From positions 1 through 64,000 of the forward strand of contig JAPPFL010000011.1 in NCBI GenBank assembly GCA_028823855.1: a stretch of 64,000 bases of DNA, given 5' to 3'. Under the pieces are notes generated by a model. It did no database searches. It was not told where the DNA came from and saw only the letters and a program-made list of their open reading frames with translations. Below, one piece after another: positions 38,040 through 48,201 of this stretch. This DNA is from Albidovulum sp. GTDB taxonomy: Bacteria; Pseudomonadota; Alphaproteobacteria; Rhodobacterales; Rhodobacteraceae. Position numbers and translations under genes: made by a program. Every line of letters starts with the position of its first letter. Position 1 is the stretch's first letter.

Positions 38040-38973
38040 CACGGGCTTGGTTCTTTCCATGGCGCTCTCTCTCATTCATTTGGAGATTTTTGTGAATGTA
38101 CACTTGTGTTGTTTCGACACTATCGCGCCCTAGCCGGAGAGCGATCGCCGTGCAGTCGACACCGTTGCGCAAGAGTTCCATTGCGGCGCAGTGGCCCAAG
38201 CGCGCGGACTGATGCGCTTGGACTTCATTGAAGGGCATTGGCTAGACGCCAATGCCGTAGTTTTCGTACGAGGCGCTCGACGGCATCGCGGCCGAGACGA
38301 TCGCCTCGCATGCCTGCGAACAGAGGCTGATGAGGATTTCCCGACCGTTCCAGCGGTCATTCGAGAAGTTCCCTTGCAGCATCCTTTCTGAGCAGGTTAC
38401 GCGTTGCTTGCGCCCCATTCCCCGGCATCGGACATGGGCGCCGGGTCCGAGCACGATTTCGCTGCAGTTGAGCTGGATCAATTCGGGCACTCGGAGGCCG
38501 GTTTGCAGGGCAAGAAGCAGAAGCTTTCGGTCTCGGCGGCCGAACCGGGTTGTCGGATCGGGCGCTGCGAACAGAGCTGCGATTTCCGAGCCCTGCAGAT
38601 TGTCGACGGTATTCCTCCCGTATCGCTTGTTCGGCATTGCGAGGATTCTCCGGCGCTGGTGAAGAAGCTGTGGTTTGCGAATGGCAACGCATTCGAAGAA
38701 CAACCGAAAGGAATAGAGCCGGGTATCTCGGCTGCGAGCGCTGTTTCCGCGCGCGGTCTCGACGAACATGAGGAAGCGTCCGGCCATTTCGGCATCGATA
38801 TCCGTGATCTGGAGATCTGTCGGTGCCGTCTTGGACTGGTCGGACGCGCAGGCGGGAAGCAGACGAAGGGTATCGCGATAACTTGCTGCCGTATGCGGGC
38901 TGGCTTGCATTTCCAGGACCAGGTGCTGCGCGAAGAAGGAATGCGGATGGAAGACGAGAGATTGCTGTTTCAT
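38040..38973 (-). pseudogene. Third tyrosine recombinase of a decayed RIT element
   Basis: The N-terminal half is readable from 38973 (QASPHTAASYRDTLRLL, ETARGNSARSRDTRL, YGRNTVDNL) through the first catalytic region (LLALQTGLRVPELIQL). The C-terminal part reappears in another frame as CAAMELLRNGVDCTAIALRLG and SVETTQVYIH, which includes the catalytic tyrosine. The normal HTLRHTTAM has been altered to QSARLGHCAAM, so the catalytic box is damaged as well as frameshifted. The start overlaps the end of the second recombinase by four bases, as in recombinase-in-trio elements. Confidence 0.82.
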
Positions 38974-39770
38974 GGGCGGTCTCCTTCTCGGAACGGTTGC
39001 TCGGCGCGCTCGAAGGCAAGCCCCTCCGGAAGTTCCGGCGCGGCTTCAATGTACCAGTAGGCATGTCCGGGATGCGCGTGCCCCAGGCAGGTGGACGGCT
39101 TGTACATTTCGCGGTTGGGGTTGCGGCCGGTTCGGAGCCGGTCAAGCATGGCTTTCACGGCCATCGAATGGCGCGGATCATGCAGGCGAAGCCCGCGGCC
39201 GCGCTTGCGCAAAGGCTGCGTTCGCGGATTCCGATCTGCCGGGGGACCCTCGCGAAGTGGTACTGGGCATTGCTGCTGCTCAGCCGTTTTCCCTTTTCGT
39301 TCCGAAAGAACGGCTCTGCGCGGGTTCCCGGGATTCTGTTGCGCGCAAGACGATAGGCATCGAGCCGTTCGGCGGCGGAAGGCGAGATCGGGACGAGTCG
39401 TCCCTTGCGCTTTGACTTGCGGACAACCAGCACATTTTCACGGAGGTCGACGTCCTCGCGATCTCGCGGTCCGAGAAAATATGAGGCGGGGGCCGCCGGC
39501 GCCTTGCTGCCAATTCGCGAAGCTGCGGGCCATGCTCAAAGGATACGACCTAGCAAGGCCGCTGGCGGAGCCGAATAGTTCTCTCCTTCTCAGAAACCGA
39601 TCTGCGGAGATCCATTCCACTCCTTCGGCATCGGCGAATTGGACAAACGGGCGCAGCTGCGATCCGCCGTCGGACAAGTCGCGGCCGAAGTCGCGTCCAA
39701 CGGCCAGGTATCCATCTAGGCGATCTGCGAGCTTCGCCATGCGACCCCTTACACCGCAGGCCAGTTTCGG
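38970..39770 (-). pseudogene. Second tyrosine recombinase of a decayed RIT element
   Basis: Pieces lie in three frames. The N-terminal MAKLADRLDGYLAVGRDFG and LRPFVQFADAEGVEW come first, then a middle with KSKRKGRLVPISPSAAERL and RAEPFFRNEKGKRLSS. The C-terminal HDPRHSMAVKAML and TCLGHAHPGHAYWYIEAAPEL follow. The HxxRH box, the later GH and the YWYIEA tyrosine region identify a tyrosine recombinase, and the DRLDGYLAV opening marks the middle gene of RIT trios. Frameshifts make it inactive. Confidence 0.82.
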
Positions 39771-39819
39771 GTGAGGGATCGCAGCGCATCCGGATCGTGC
39801 CGGGCGCAAGTGGTCGTCG

Positions 39820-40799
39820 ACGCGTGCGAACGGTGCCGAAGAACGTCACCCGCCTCGCGAAACACTCTCTCTCGGCAGGTCGACAGCGAGGCTGTGGCGG
39901 AAAACATGCGAGCCACGACGCCACCGAGTGGAGTGCAATCCCGCTTTCCGGAACGCCTTGAACAGCGCCCTGTTCATGATTTGCCCGCTCTTGAACAGCC
40001 GGAAGGGCGGCCGCTCGGAGACAAGCAGGGCTCGGGAATCGCCCGCGCGGCAATCGCGTAGCCAAGCCGCAACCGCCTCGCCTGCATCGACCGGAAGCGG
40101 CATTCGATCGCGCTGCAATCCCTTGACTCGAATCAGGATCTCGCCCGCTCGCCAGTCAGGATCCTCGAGCCGGATCGCCTCAACTTGCCGGGCTCGGAGA
40201 CCGAGCCTTGCGCCCGGCAGCTACAACGCGTTGCCGCGCCGGCCAATCGCGTCGTCGGTTCGAACCGCTTTCTTCTGCGGGCGCACATCCCCCGCGTCCA
40301 GATGTCGTCGTAGATTCGTCGCCTTGGGACGTGCAGCCGCAGGGATGCTGTCGGACAGGCTGCGCTGAATCTTGCCGCTCCGGTAAAGGAACTTGGACAG
40401 GTTGCGCAAGTGCAACCGCAGTTGCAGATGCCGACGCGATTGCGCGCCTTCCGTCCGCCGGTACTGAAACGCGAGGATGTCGGACAAGGCAATGCTATTC
40501 AGATCGCCGAGCTCGTCGCCGGAACGATCGGCAATGAAGCGTTCCAGGCAAGGCAAACAGCGCCGGATCGTCGCTTCGCCGAGGCCGCCGTTTGCAGCGA
40601 GATAGTCCGGCAAACGCGGCAAGCAGTGTTTCGTCCAGCGGAGCCTGCTCGGAACTTCCGCCTGCAGCACCGCTTCCAGAACGCGCCCAATCGAGCGTTC
40701 GCAGACGTTTCCAGCGTGAAGCTTTTGCGGGAACTGAACTCCACGCAGAAACTCTCGGCGCCGCGCTTTTGCTAGCCTCTTGTGATTATAAATTCGCAA
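39820..40799 (-). pseudogene. First tyrosine recombinase of a decayed RIT element
   Basis: The upstream frame from 40799 carries an N-terminal core-binding domain (YLAANGGLGEATIRRCLPCLERF, SDILAFQYRRTEGAQSRRH). A later frame carries SHVFRHSLAVDLPRESVSRGG with the HxxRH catalytic box, preceded by a PFRLFKSGQIMNRALFK segment. The gene is interrupted by at least one frameshift. Together with the two genes downstream it makes a trio of co-directional recombinases, the definition of a RIT element. Confidence 0.78.
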
Positions 40800-40999
40800 T
40801 GCACGTCGAGTAAGCCGGATGGCCCGGTTTTCTTAGTTCGAATTCCTAAGGCGCCGGCAGCAACGGTTCGGCACCAAAGCTCGGCACGGCCTCCAAATTC
40901 ACGTCAATTCAATACACGGTGAAATCGAATGGCGCTCAGCACGCCGTGAGCCTGGAACTTCGCAACAGCCGCCTTATTGCATGAAATTTAAGCGAAGGG

Positions 41000-41986
41000 T
41001 CATTTAGCGTCAATGTCGAGATAGATGCCAGAACCGATTACGCCCTTCTGGTCCGTGTTGGGCACCGGGAAGCTCACTGCGTAGCCAAGTTTCGGAGAGC
41101 CGGTCTCCTCGTCGCCCTCAATGGCCGGGTTGTCGTAGTGATACCGCAGGAACTTCCGACCTTCGCTTCGCGCCCCTCGGACTAGTTCCTCGGCGAACTT
41201 CACTCCCATGATGTCCGTTTGCGTCAAATCCGTGGGTTTGCCTTCTCGAAACGGCTGGGACCCGTGGAACAGGGTGATACCCCCTCCACTCACAACGTAC
41301 AAGTAGATGGAGCCTGCTTTCCAGTATCCTCCTTCCTCCCGGAAGGCGTTTCTGACGCCAGTGAGGCTACTGTAGCCCTCGGACATGACGGCTTCGCGGT
41401 AGGTTTTGGCGGCTTCCTCGACGAAGGCGATGAGTGTCCCACGGTCTACGACCTGCGACGCGGTGACGGCGGGCTTCGGCAGATCTGCGATCTGGATTGG
41501 AACATGCGAAACGTCCTGAGAGTAACCGCCGACAAGCACGAACTGTCGAGCGGTGATCCCGGAAGTGTATTCGACGGCGTATGCCGTTTTCGTTCCGCCG
41601 TCGTTGTATTCGACGAATCCTCCACCGTTGGCTGCGGCGTGGAACAGTTCCTGAACTACCTTAGTCCCGTCATCATCCTCGATGTCGAGCAGGTTCTTGC
41701 TTTCCGCCGTGCGATCGTTCCCGTGGATAAACGGCTCCCCGCTCTTGAGGAATACGATGAGGTATGTCGATCCCGATCTCAGGTCGCCTTCCGTCCTAAG
41801 CCTCTCCCGTAGCTTCGCTCCTTCGTTCATGTCCGTGATTGCCTCGATCTGCGCTTTTGCGGCTTCGACGAAGGCCCTCAGGCTTTCAGGGTCCTTCACT
41901 TCCCCGGCAGTCATTTGAGCGTGCGCGGCAGTGCTGGCGAAAATACTTAGAGCTAGGACTGCAGCTGCTGTTCGCGAATTCGTCAT
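41000..41986 (-). CDS. Periplasmic double-Cache domain protein
   Basis: The product has 328 residues. A signal peptide (TNSRTAAAVLALSIFASTAAHAQ) is followed by two related modules. The first is FVEAAKAQIEAI...GSTYLIVFLKSGEPFIHGND, and the second is FVEEAAKTYREAV...GSIYLYVVSGGGITLFHGSQ. Both have the Cache pattern of a long helix, a YLIV/YLYV strand and an FxHG loop. There is no transmembrane helix or signalling domain, so it is a free periplasmic sensor or binding protein. The frame opens to 42172, but the ATG at 41986 follows GGGGAG. No partner gene is adjacent. Confidence 0.82.
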   Translation of the reverse strand: MTNSRTAAAVLALSIFASTAAHAQMTAGEVKDPESLRAFVEAAKAQIEAITDMNEGAKLRERLRTEGDLRSGSTYLIVFLKSGEPFIHGNDRTAESKNLLDIEDDDGTKVVQELFHAAANGGGFVEYNDGGTKTAYAVEYTSGITARQFVLVGGYSQDVSHVPIQIADLPKPAVTASQVVDRGTLIAFVEEAAKTYREAVMSEGYSSLTGVRNAFREEGGYWKAGSIYLYVVSGGGITLFHGSQPFREGKPTDLTQTDIMGVKFAEELVRGARSEGRKFLRYHYDNPAIEGDEETGSPKLGYAVSFPVPNTDQKGVIGSGIYLDIDAK

Positions 41987-43296
41987 TGTGCTTTTCTCCC
42001 CCATTTTGTTCCGATGCGAGATTCTCGGCGCCGCACTGCCCTGTGAGGTGCTCGTATTGGACACTGTTATTACTCGATTGCCGGTTGGCGAGACCGGGTG
42101 CGAGTATGCGCGACGCCCGTATCGGCACTGGTCAGTCCGTCCAACTTTTCCCCAAGTCATGTCGGTTGTCAATTGTAAACGAAAACCGAACAGTGGGAGG
42201 TTGCATTGGTGAAATCAATTCGGATTCGGACACGGCGGGGCCGCGGACTCTCGAACTGAATTCAAGCTCTTTCAGTCTAGGCGTTCGCGATGTCGGCTGC
42301 GTGGCTCCGGATTTGGATGAACGGTCTGGGTAGGATTCCGTCTGGCAGGCCTGCTTGGCGCAGGCGAAGACTCCAGTGCCAATGCTAGCAAGAGCGCGGG
42401 CATTCCCAAGTCCCTCGGTACGGACGAGGGACGAATTTTGCAGAGCGAAGTCGCGCCTGTGGATTTGCAAAAACTTGTCCAAATCCGATAGGTAAATTGA
42501 GTGGCGCCGCCTTAGCTCCTGTAAACAGCGCTTTGGCCAGCAAAGAAATCAACGCCAATATGTCAAAAGGCAGAATACTACTGCCCATGATGCAAGTTCG
42601 ATTGTATCTTTTGCGACGAATCGATGGAATCTCGGCCAACCTATTTCCGCCTCGAGCATGGGATTCGCAATTCAGGTAAAGCCTCTGAGACCATTTTCCC
42701 GACCTGCGCATTCTTTCCTTACCAGACTTCCAAAGCGGCATACCATGTTGCACGCTAGCCCGGTCTTCTCGTTGCACCTGAAAACAAACCGCAATCCTTT
42801 ACCGCCAAATTGTCGAAACAATCGGGGCCGCATAGTTGCAGCGATTGCCGATTCCTGAACGAAGATACCAGAAAATTCGAAGATGGCCGCTTGAAGATTC
42901 TGCCTCGTACGTGATGCACGCTACGACGAAATTCGGTTCGGAATGAAAGCGGGGCTTCTCTGCAATAGAATTATTGGCGGCAACCCTGAAGAACAAAAGA
43001 ACAATGTTCTCCCGTCCTATCAATTCGAATTTGGGCGTCTGTCCAGCTCACATCCAACTACGCTAGAGGAGAGCAAAAGTATTGGCGGATTTGCAAGGCT
43101 GGTAATCGGTTCCCAATCAATCCACTAGAACCGTCATGTGGTCGAAAAGGCGCCATGAAGAGTTTTTCCAGGCGCGGAATCGGATGCCTTGCCCAACTTC
43201 CGTCCCTTCTACGGAGCCCTTGAATTTCCGCGAAGCCTAGAACGTTGGATTTTTGCCTTTCACGACGCTTCTCCAAATTTGTTGGCGAATCCGCCA
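41987..43296. other. 1.3 kb spacer without a supportable gene
   Basis: Several short frames occur on both strands, none with a recognisable motif. From about 43000 the plus strand leads into the DNA methyltransferase remnant. Confidence 0.45.
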
Positions 43297-43925
43297 AATG
43301 CGAGAGAGCGAATCCCGGCCAGTAGAGCGTATCGTCAAGTAAGCGGGAGCGCTCCGACGAGAAAACTCGCAGCGACACCGACGCTAAATCATAAATTTGT
43401 TTATCCTAACGCGCCTCTCCCTATAATTCCCGGAACTAGCTGGGAAAGATGGGAATTTGCTCCGGTTGGTTGGCTGGTTTCGCAAGCGATTGCCGGCGAT
43501 GCAATTCATTTGCCCTTTAACGCTACGTCGTCCGATTTCACACTTCTAGCTTCGGCTATACAAATGGCTTGGTTCAGCGAAATTGGCGGTCGGTTGAAAG
43601 GCGATTACTGGAATTCTATCGGCCTAGTCTACAATACGTTGGCGATGCCGGCCAAAACGCGATCCTCTGGAGACCAGACTAGCCCGCCCAAACGGTCCTC
43701 GATGCGTGTTAGGAGTTTCCACGCTCAACTCTTGATGGACTCTTTGACTCAGACCTATTACCGCCGAATTTGCGCCGCGCACATTAAGCCTTCGGCCGTT
43801 CTGTCGACCGCCTCTATTGCCGAAGTCCGTTTGAAAGCGGACGGAAGCGCGTCGAACACCTGCTGACTCTGCATGAATAGTCGCGCACGCCGCTGACCGC
43901 AGAGAAAAAGCAAAAGCGAAATAGC
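43297..43925 (+). pseudogene. C-terminal remnant of an MmeI/YeeA-like DNA methyltransferase
   Basis: The frame holds RERIPASRA..TRKLAATPTL, the linker usual before the specificity end, then GWLVSQAIAGDAIHLPFNAT, LLASAIQMAWFSEIGGRLKGDY and SIGLVYNTLAMP. These correspond to the conserved C-terminal block of type IIG/class I N6-adenine methyltransferases (SSENRR..P.GFL, LPNAT, GRLKSDYRYS.GIVYN.FP). A later frame supplies KRVEHLLTLHE and PLTAEKKQK at the tail, after a frameshift and followed by a stop. The SAM-binding and NPPY parts are absent, so this is a leftover from a lost restriction-modification or defence gene. Confidence 0.75.
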
Positions 43926-44059
43926 AGGAAAGGCTAGCAAAGTCGCAGGCAGGTTTCCGAATCCCTTCGAATTTAGTTGGCCGGGAGTCAAATAAATCAG
44001 ATTTTCGCTGGCAGTCCGATGTAGGTTGGCGCGTTGAAAAGTTTACCGAGGGAAATAAA

Positions 44060-44788
44060 TTAAATCCGGGAAACGGCCTGCATCCAATTGATGTAGACGC
44101 GCTCGGCCATCTCGTTGAATTTTCTCATTTCCTGAGCGCATTCGTCGGCGAGGCGCTTCGCGCCGCCCTCGCCGAACGCTTTGTCGAGAGCGTCGGCGTA
44201 TTCCGGTATCTCCGCCCAGTTCGCTACCGTGTCGGATTCGACTTCGACATGAAACTGCACCGAAAAGGCGCGCGTTAGCCATTGCATGGCCTGAACCTTG
44301 CACGCTTCAGTTGTAGCAAGGCATTTTGCTCCATCGGGCATCTCCTGGACCTCGGCGCCGTGCCATTGGAGGCAGCGAAACGTTTCGGGCAAGCCGTCGA
44401 AAAATATTCCCGCCTCGCCCTCTTCGGTCAAATGCACGTCCAATACGCCGATTTCGGGAACTTTCGCTTTGCCGCATCGTCCGCCCAGCGCCTCCGCCAG
44501 CAATTGATGGCCAAGGCAAAGTCCGAGAAACGGCATGCCCTTTTCCGCTACGGCCGACCGAATGAGTTCCTTTTCCGGACGGAGCCAAGGGTGCAGGTCT
44601 TCCTCCCATACATCCATTGGGCCGCCGAGTACCCAAAGCGCGTCGAAGCCATCCAGGCTCGGCGGTAGATGCTCCCCCTCGTCGAGTTCGACGGCCTCCC
44701 AGCTATGGCCGTCCTCGCGAAGAAAGTCCCGGAACTTTCCGGGATGCTCAGCTCTCGCGTGCTGCAGAACCAGGATATGCATATTCAA
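44060..44788 (-). CDS. Class I glutamine amidotransferase
   Basis: The product has 242 residues. The nucleophile elbow GLCLGHQL places Cys91, and the late QFHVEVESD supplies His and Glu of the triad. VLGGPMDVWEED is typical of the GMP-synthase-like amidotransferase group (PuuD/YfeJ-like). It follows the glutamine-synthetase-like gene by 27 bases and ends the glx-type operon. A role in hydrolysing gamma-glutamyl amides formed by the ligase fits the context but is inference. It is unrelated in sequence to the class II amidotransferases elsewhere in the window. Confidence 0.9.
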   Translation of the reverse strand: MNMHILVLQHARAEHPGKFRDFLREDGHSWEAVELDEGEHLPPSLDGFDALWVLGGPMDVWEEDLHPWLRPEKELIRSAVAEKGMPFLGLCLGHQLLAEALGGRCGKAKVPEIGVLDVHLTEEGEAGIFFDGLPETFRCLQWHGAEVQEMPDGAKCLATTEACKVQAMQWLTRAFSVQFHVEVESDTVANWAEIPEYADALDKAFGEGGAKRLADECAQEMRKFNEMAERVYINWMQAVSRI

Positions 44789-44815
44789 AGATCCATGTAG
44801 GCCTTGCGGTGCCGA

Positions 44816-46117
44816 TCAGATATCCAGCGCGTTCTCGCGCTCCCAAGCGGAAAAATGCCTCATATATTCGTTCCACTCGTCGTTTTTCAGCTTCGCCAGA
44901 GCCGTGCAGAATTCCTCCCCGAAATATTCTCGGGGCATGCCCGCCTCTTCGAACAAGCGAATCGCGTCAAGCATGTTTAGCGGCAGTTTCGGCGCATCAA
45001 CGGCGCTTGCCGATTCCGCGTACATGTCAATATCGAGTCGCTTTCCTGGATCGGCTTTGCTTTTGATGCCATCCAGAGATGCGGCGGCGACAGCGGCTTG
45101 TAGCAAGTAGGGGTTCGCGGCTCCGTCCGCCAGCCGCACTTCTATGCGGTTGTCGCCCGGAATTCTAATCATGTGCGTCCGATTGTTGCCTCCGTAAGTC
45201 ACCGTATTGGGCGACCACGTGGCTCCCGAATGCGTGCGAGGCGCATTGATGCGCTTGTAGGAATTCACCACGGGATTGGTAATTAGTGCGACCGAGCGGG
45301 CGTTGCTCAAAAGGCCGCCGATGCAATGGTAGGCTAACTCCGAAAGGCCCAGTTCGCCCTGCCCTTTCATCTGGTTCTCGCCGCCCCGGCTCCAGAGCGA
45401 CAAATGCACGTGGCAGCCGTTGCCTGTCAATAAGGGCATCGGCTTGGGCATGAACGTGGCTCGCAAGCCGTGCTTTTCCGCAAGTGACTTAACCATGATC
45501 TTGAAGAATGTATGTCTGTCGGCCGTCGTCAGCGCATCGGAAAAACCCCAGTTCATCTCGAATTGCCCGTTCGCGTCCTCGTGATCGTTTTGGTAAGGCT
45601 CCCACTCCAGGGAGAGCATTGCATCGCAAATTTCGGAAATCAGATCGTAGCGACGCATCAACGCCTGCTGATCGTAGCAGGGCTTGCCCCGGATATCGGA
45701 GGGGTCGGCAAGGGATTCCCCGTCGGGCGATAAAACGAAAAATTCGGGCTCGACGCCTGACATGACGCTATAGCCAGAGGACTCTGCCGTTTCCAAAACT
45801 CTTTTGAGCGTGGCTCTAGGTCCGTGTTCGACCACTTTGCCGTCCATGTGGACATCGCTCGGAACCCAACCCACCTCAGGTTTCCAGGGCAGTTGTATCA
45901 TCCGGTCGATCTCCGGCATGGCGAACATGTCGGGATGCGCCGGCGTCATGTCCAGATGCGCTGCAAAGCCGGCGAAGCCAGCGCCCTCTTCGATCATATC
46001 TTCCATAGCGCTTAGCGGAGCCAACTTAGAACGCACGACTCCGAACAAGTCAGTAAAGCTAATCAAAAAATACTTGATGCCTTTAGCTTGAGCCTGCCTA
46101 ACAAATTCAACGGACAT
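44816..46117 (-). CDS. glnT: Type III glutamine synthetase-like ligase (GlnT/GmaS-like)
   Basis: The product has 433 residues, matching the length of GlnT and gamma-glutamylmethylamide synthetase. Active-site motifs are GVEPEFFVL, NDHEDANGQFEMNW, GNGCHVHLSLW and RIPGDNRIEVRLADGAANPYL. ATP-dependent ligation of glutamate with ammonia or methylamine is the family reaction. The trio of split synthase genes lies directly upstream (glxB-glxC-glxD order), the same partnership as gmaS with mgsABC in the N-methylglutamate pathway. No mgdABCD (N-methylglutamate dehydrogenase) genes are in the window, so methylamine use cannot be concluded. Confidence 0.88.
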   Translation of the reverse strand: MSVEFVRQAQAKGIKYFLISFTDLFGVVRSKLAPLSAMEDMIEEGAGFAGFAAHLDMTPAHPDMFAMPEIDRMIQLPWKPEVGWVPSDVHMDGKVVEHGPRATLKRVLETAESSGYSVMSGVEPEFFVLSPDGESLADPSDIRGKPCYDQQALMRRYDLISEICDAMLSLEWEPYQNDHEDANGQFEMNWGFSDALTTADRHTFFKIMVKSLAEKHGLRATFMPKPMPLLTGNGCHVHLSLWSRGGENQMKGQGELGLSELAYHCIGGLLSNARSVALITNPVVNSYKRINAPRTHSGATWSPNTVTYGGNNRTHMIRIPGDNRIEVRLADGAANPYLLQAAVAAASLDGIKSKADPGKRLDIDMYAESASAVDAPKLPLNMLDAIRLFEEAGMPREYFGEEFCTALAKLKNDEWNEYMRHFSAWERENALDI

Positions 46118-46163
46118 TTTCTTCTCCTTGCGCCTATCCCGTCTAAACCGCAGTTGAACAGAA

Positions 46164-47486
46164 CTATCCTGTTTCCTTGCCGGGTATCCAGTTTGTGCCC
46201 GCGAGGGGCACGCCCGCCATAGCGGCCGCTTCGACCGTTAATGCCACCATGTCGTCGGGCTCCAAGTTGTGCACATGGCTTTTTCCGCATGCCCGAGCCA
46301 GCGTCTGAGATTCCATTGCGAGCACTCGCAGGTAGTTCGCAAGCCGCCTTCCCGCCAAGACCGGATCCAGCCGCGCCGTCAATTCGGGATCTTGAGTTGT
46401 GATGCCAGCCGGATCGTTGCCTGCCTGGTAGTCCTCCCAGAAGCCTGGCGCGGATCCGATTTTCTTGTATTCCTCGTCCAGCGACGGATCCTGGTCGCCA
46501 ATAGCGATCAATGCCGCCGTACCGATGGAGACGGCGTCGGCGCCCATGGCGAGCGCCTTGGCAACGTCTGCCCCCGAACGAATACCTCCTCCCACGACCA
46601 GTTGCACTTTTCGATGCATGTCGAAATCGCAAAGGGCTTGAACCGCTTCCTTGACAGCAACGAGTGTGGGCTGACCCACGTGTTCAATAAATACTTCCTG
46701 GGTTGCGGCCGTGCCGCCCTGCATACCGTCGATGACCACCACGTCGGCGCCCGCTTTGATCGAAAGAGCGGTATCGTAATAGGGTCGCGCCGCGCCGCAC
46801 TTTACGTAAATCGGCTTTTCCCATCCCGTAATTTCTCTTAATTCGAGAATCTTGATTGCCAGATCGTCCGGGCCGGTCCAGTCCGGATGGCGGCAAGCGG
46901 AGCGCTGGTCGATTCCTTCCGGCAGGCATCGCATTTCGGCAACGCGGCGCGTGATTTTTTGTCCGAGAAGCATGCCGCCGCCGCCCGGCTTTGCGCCCTG
47001 GCCTACGACAACTTCTATAGCGTCGGCCTTGCGAAGGTCGTCGGGATTCATTCCGTAGCGAGAAGGCAAGTACTGGTAGACAAGCTTTTCCGAATGCTCC
47101 CTCTCCTCCAGGGTCATTCCGCCATCGCCGGTGGTTGTCGAGGTTCCAGCTTCGCTGGCTCCTCGGCCTAAAGCCTCCTTGGCATTAGCGGAAAGCGACC
47201 CGAAGCTCATGCCAGAAATCGTAACCGGGATTTTCAATTCTATGGGCTTCGAGGCATGCCGAGTGCCCAGCGCGACATCCGTACCGCATCTCTCGCGGTA
47301 CCCTTCTAGCGGATAGCGCGACATGGACGCGCCTTTCATGAGAAGGTCGTCGAAGCTGGGAACGCGCCGCTTGGCGCCAAATCCTCTGATCCGGTAGAGC
47401 CCTGTAGCGGCTGCGCTCCTAATGTAATCGATAGAGTTGCGATCGAATGTTTTCGACTCCCGCAGACTCCAGTTATCGCCTGTCAT
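46164..47486 (-). CDS. glxD: FMN-type glutamate synthase-like subunit (GlxD/MgsC-like)
   Basis: The product has 440 residues. GMSFGSLSANAKEALGRGA, GDGGMTLEEREHSEKLVYQ, GQGAKPGGGGMLLG and DGMQGGTAATQ identify the GltB2-type barrel. Where the 22398-23762 paralogue has three cysteines, this protein reads QAGNDPAGITTQDP, so it lacks the iron-sulfur ligands. The gene starts seven bases after glxC. It is the catalytic FMN subunit of a split synthase. The paralogue pair is discussed as a finding. Confidence 0.88.
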   Translation of the reverse strand: MTGDNWSLRESKTFDRNSIDYIRSAAATGLYRIRGFGAKRRVPSFDDLLMKGASMSRYPLEGYRERCGTDVALGTRHASKPIELKIPVTISGMSFGSLSANAKEALGRGASEAGTSTTTGDGGMTLEEREHSEKLVYQYLPSRYGMNPDDLRKADAIEVVVGQGAKPGGGGMLLGQKITRRVAEMRCLPEGIDQRSACRHPDWTGPDDLAIKILELREITGWEKPIYVKCGAARPYYDTALSIKAGADVVVIDGMQGGTAATQEVFIEHVGQPTLVAVKEAVQALCDFDMHRKVQLVVGGGIRSGADVAKALAMGADAVSIGTAALIAIGDQDPSLDEEYKKIGSAPGFWEDYQAGNDPAGITTQDPELTARLDPVLAGRRLANYLRVLAMESQTLARACGKSHVHNLEPDDMVALTVEAAAMAGVPLAGTNWIPGKETG

Positions 47487-47493
47487 CGCCGCC

Positions 47494-48201
47494 TCAGTAG
47501 TCGTCCAAGTTCTCTACCTTGAAATTATAAAGGTTTCGGGCAGACCCGAATCTCCGGAATTCGCCGGCGTCAACTTTTTCGCAGCCGGATCGGTCCAGCA
47601 ATTCGCCTAATTCCGCAAGATGTTCGGCACCCATCGGCTTCTCCAAACAATCCGAACCCAGCGTTCCGACTTGGCCGCGGACATAGATCCGAGCTTCGTA
47701 GATTGAATCGCCCAGGGAATCGCCCGCATCTCCCAAAACCACGAGCCTGCCCGCTTGAGCCATAAACATGCTCATATGCCCGACATTGCCCTTTACGACG
47801 ATGTCTCCGCCCTTGAGCGAAATCCCGCATCTTGCGGCGGCGTTGCCGTCTACAACTAAAAGCCCTCCGTGCGCCGTCGCGCCCGCGCATTGGCTGACAT
47901 CGCCCTCGACCCAAACGAGGCCCGACATCATGTTTTCAGCGACACCTTGACCCGCGTTGCCGACCACTCTTACGCGCGCCAACTTGTTCATGCCGGCGCA
48001 AAAGTACCCCGCATGGCCCCGGATTTCGACATCGACCGGCGCGTCGAGCCCGCAGGCAATCGCATGCGCGCCTCCCGGATTAGTCACTTTGAAGTAGCCG
48101 CTCTCGCCGCTACCGTTACTGGCTTGGAGCGCGAAGTTGGCTTCGCGAAGAGTGCGCTCGCATAGATCGATGGTTGCAGCGTTGGACTTAAGCGAATTCA
48201 C
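47494..48201 (-). CDS. glxC: GXGXG-type glutamate synthase-like subunit (GlxC/MgsB-like)
   Basis: The product has 235 residues and consists largely of beta-helix turns: VDVEIRGHAGYFCAG, VRVVGNAGQGVAENMMSG, GGLLVVDGNAAARCG, GDIVVKGNVGHMS and GRLVVLGDAGDSLGDSIYEA. It lacks the 60-residue N-terminal extension of its paralogue at 23784-24653. The start is taken as a GTG at 48201, which overlaps the glxB stop (GTGA) and gives coupled translation. The upstream in-frame codons to 48246 lie inside glxB. Confidence 0.86.
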   Translation of the reverse strand: MNSLKSNAATIDLCERTLREANFALQASNGSGESGYFKVTNPGGAHAIACGLDAPVDVEIRGHAGYFCAGMNKLARVRVVGNAGQGVAENMMSGLVWVEGDVSQCAGATAHGGLLVVDGNAAARCGISLKGGDIVVKGNVGHMSMFMAQAGRLVVLGDAGDSLGDSIYEARIYVRGQVGTLGSDCLEKPMGAEHLAELGELLDRSGCEKVDAGEFRRFGSARNLYNFKVENLDDY

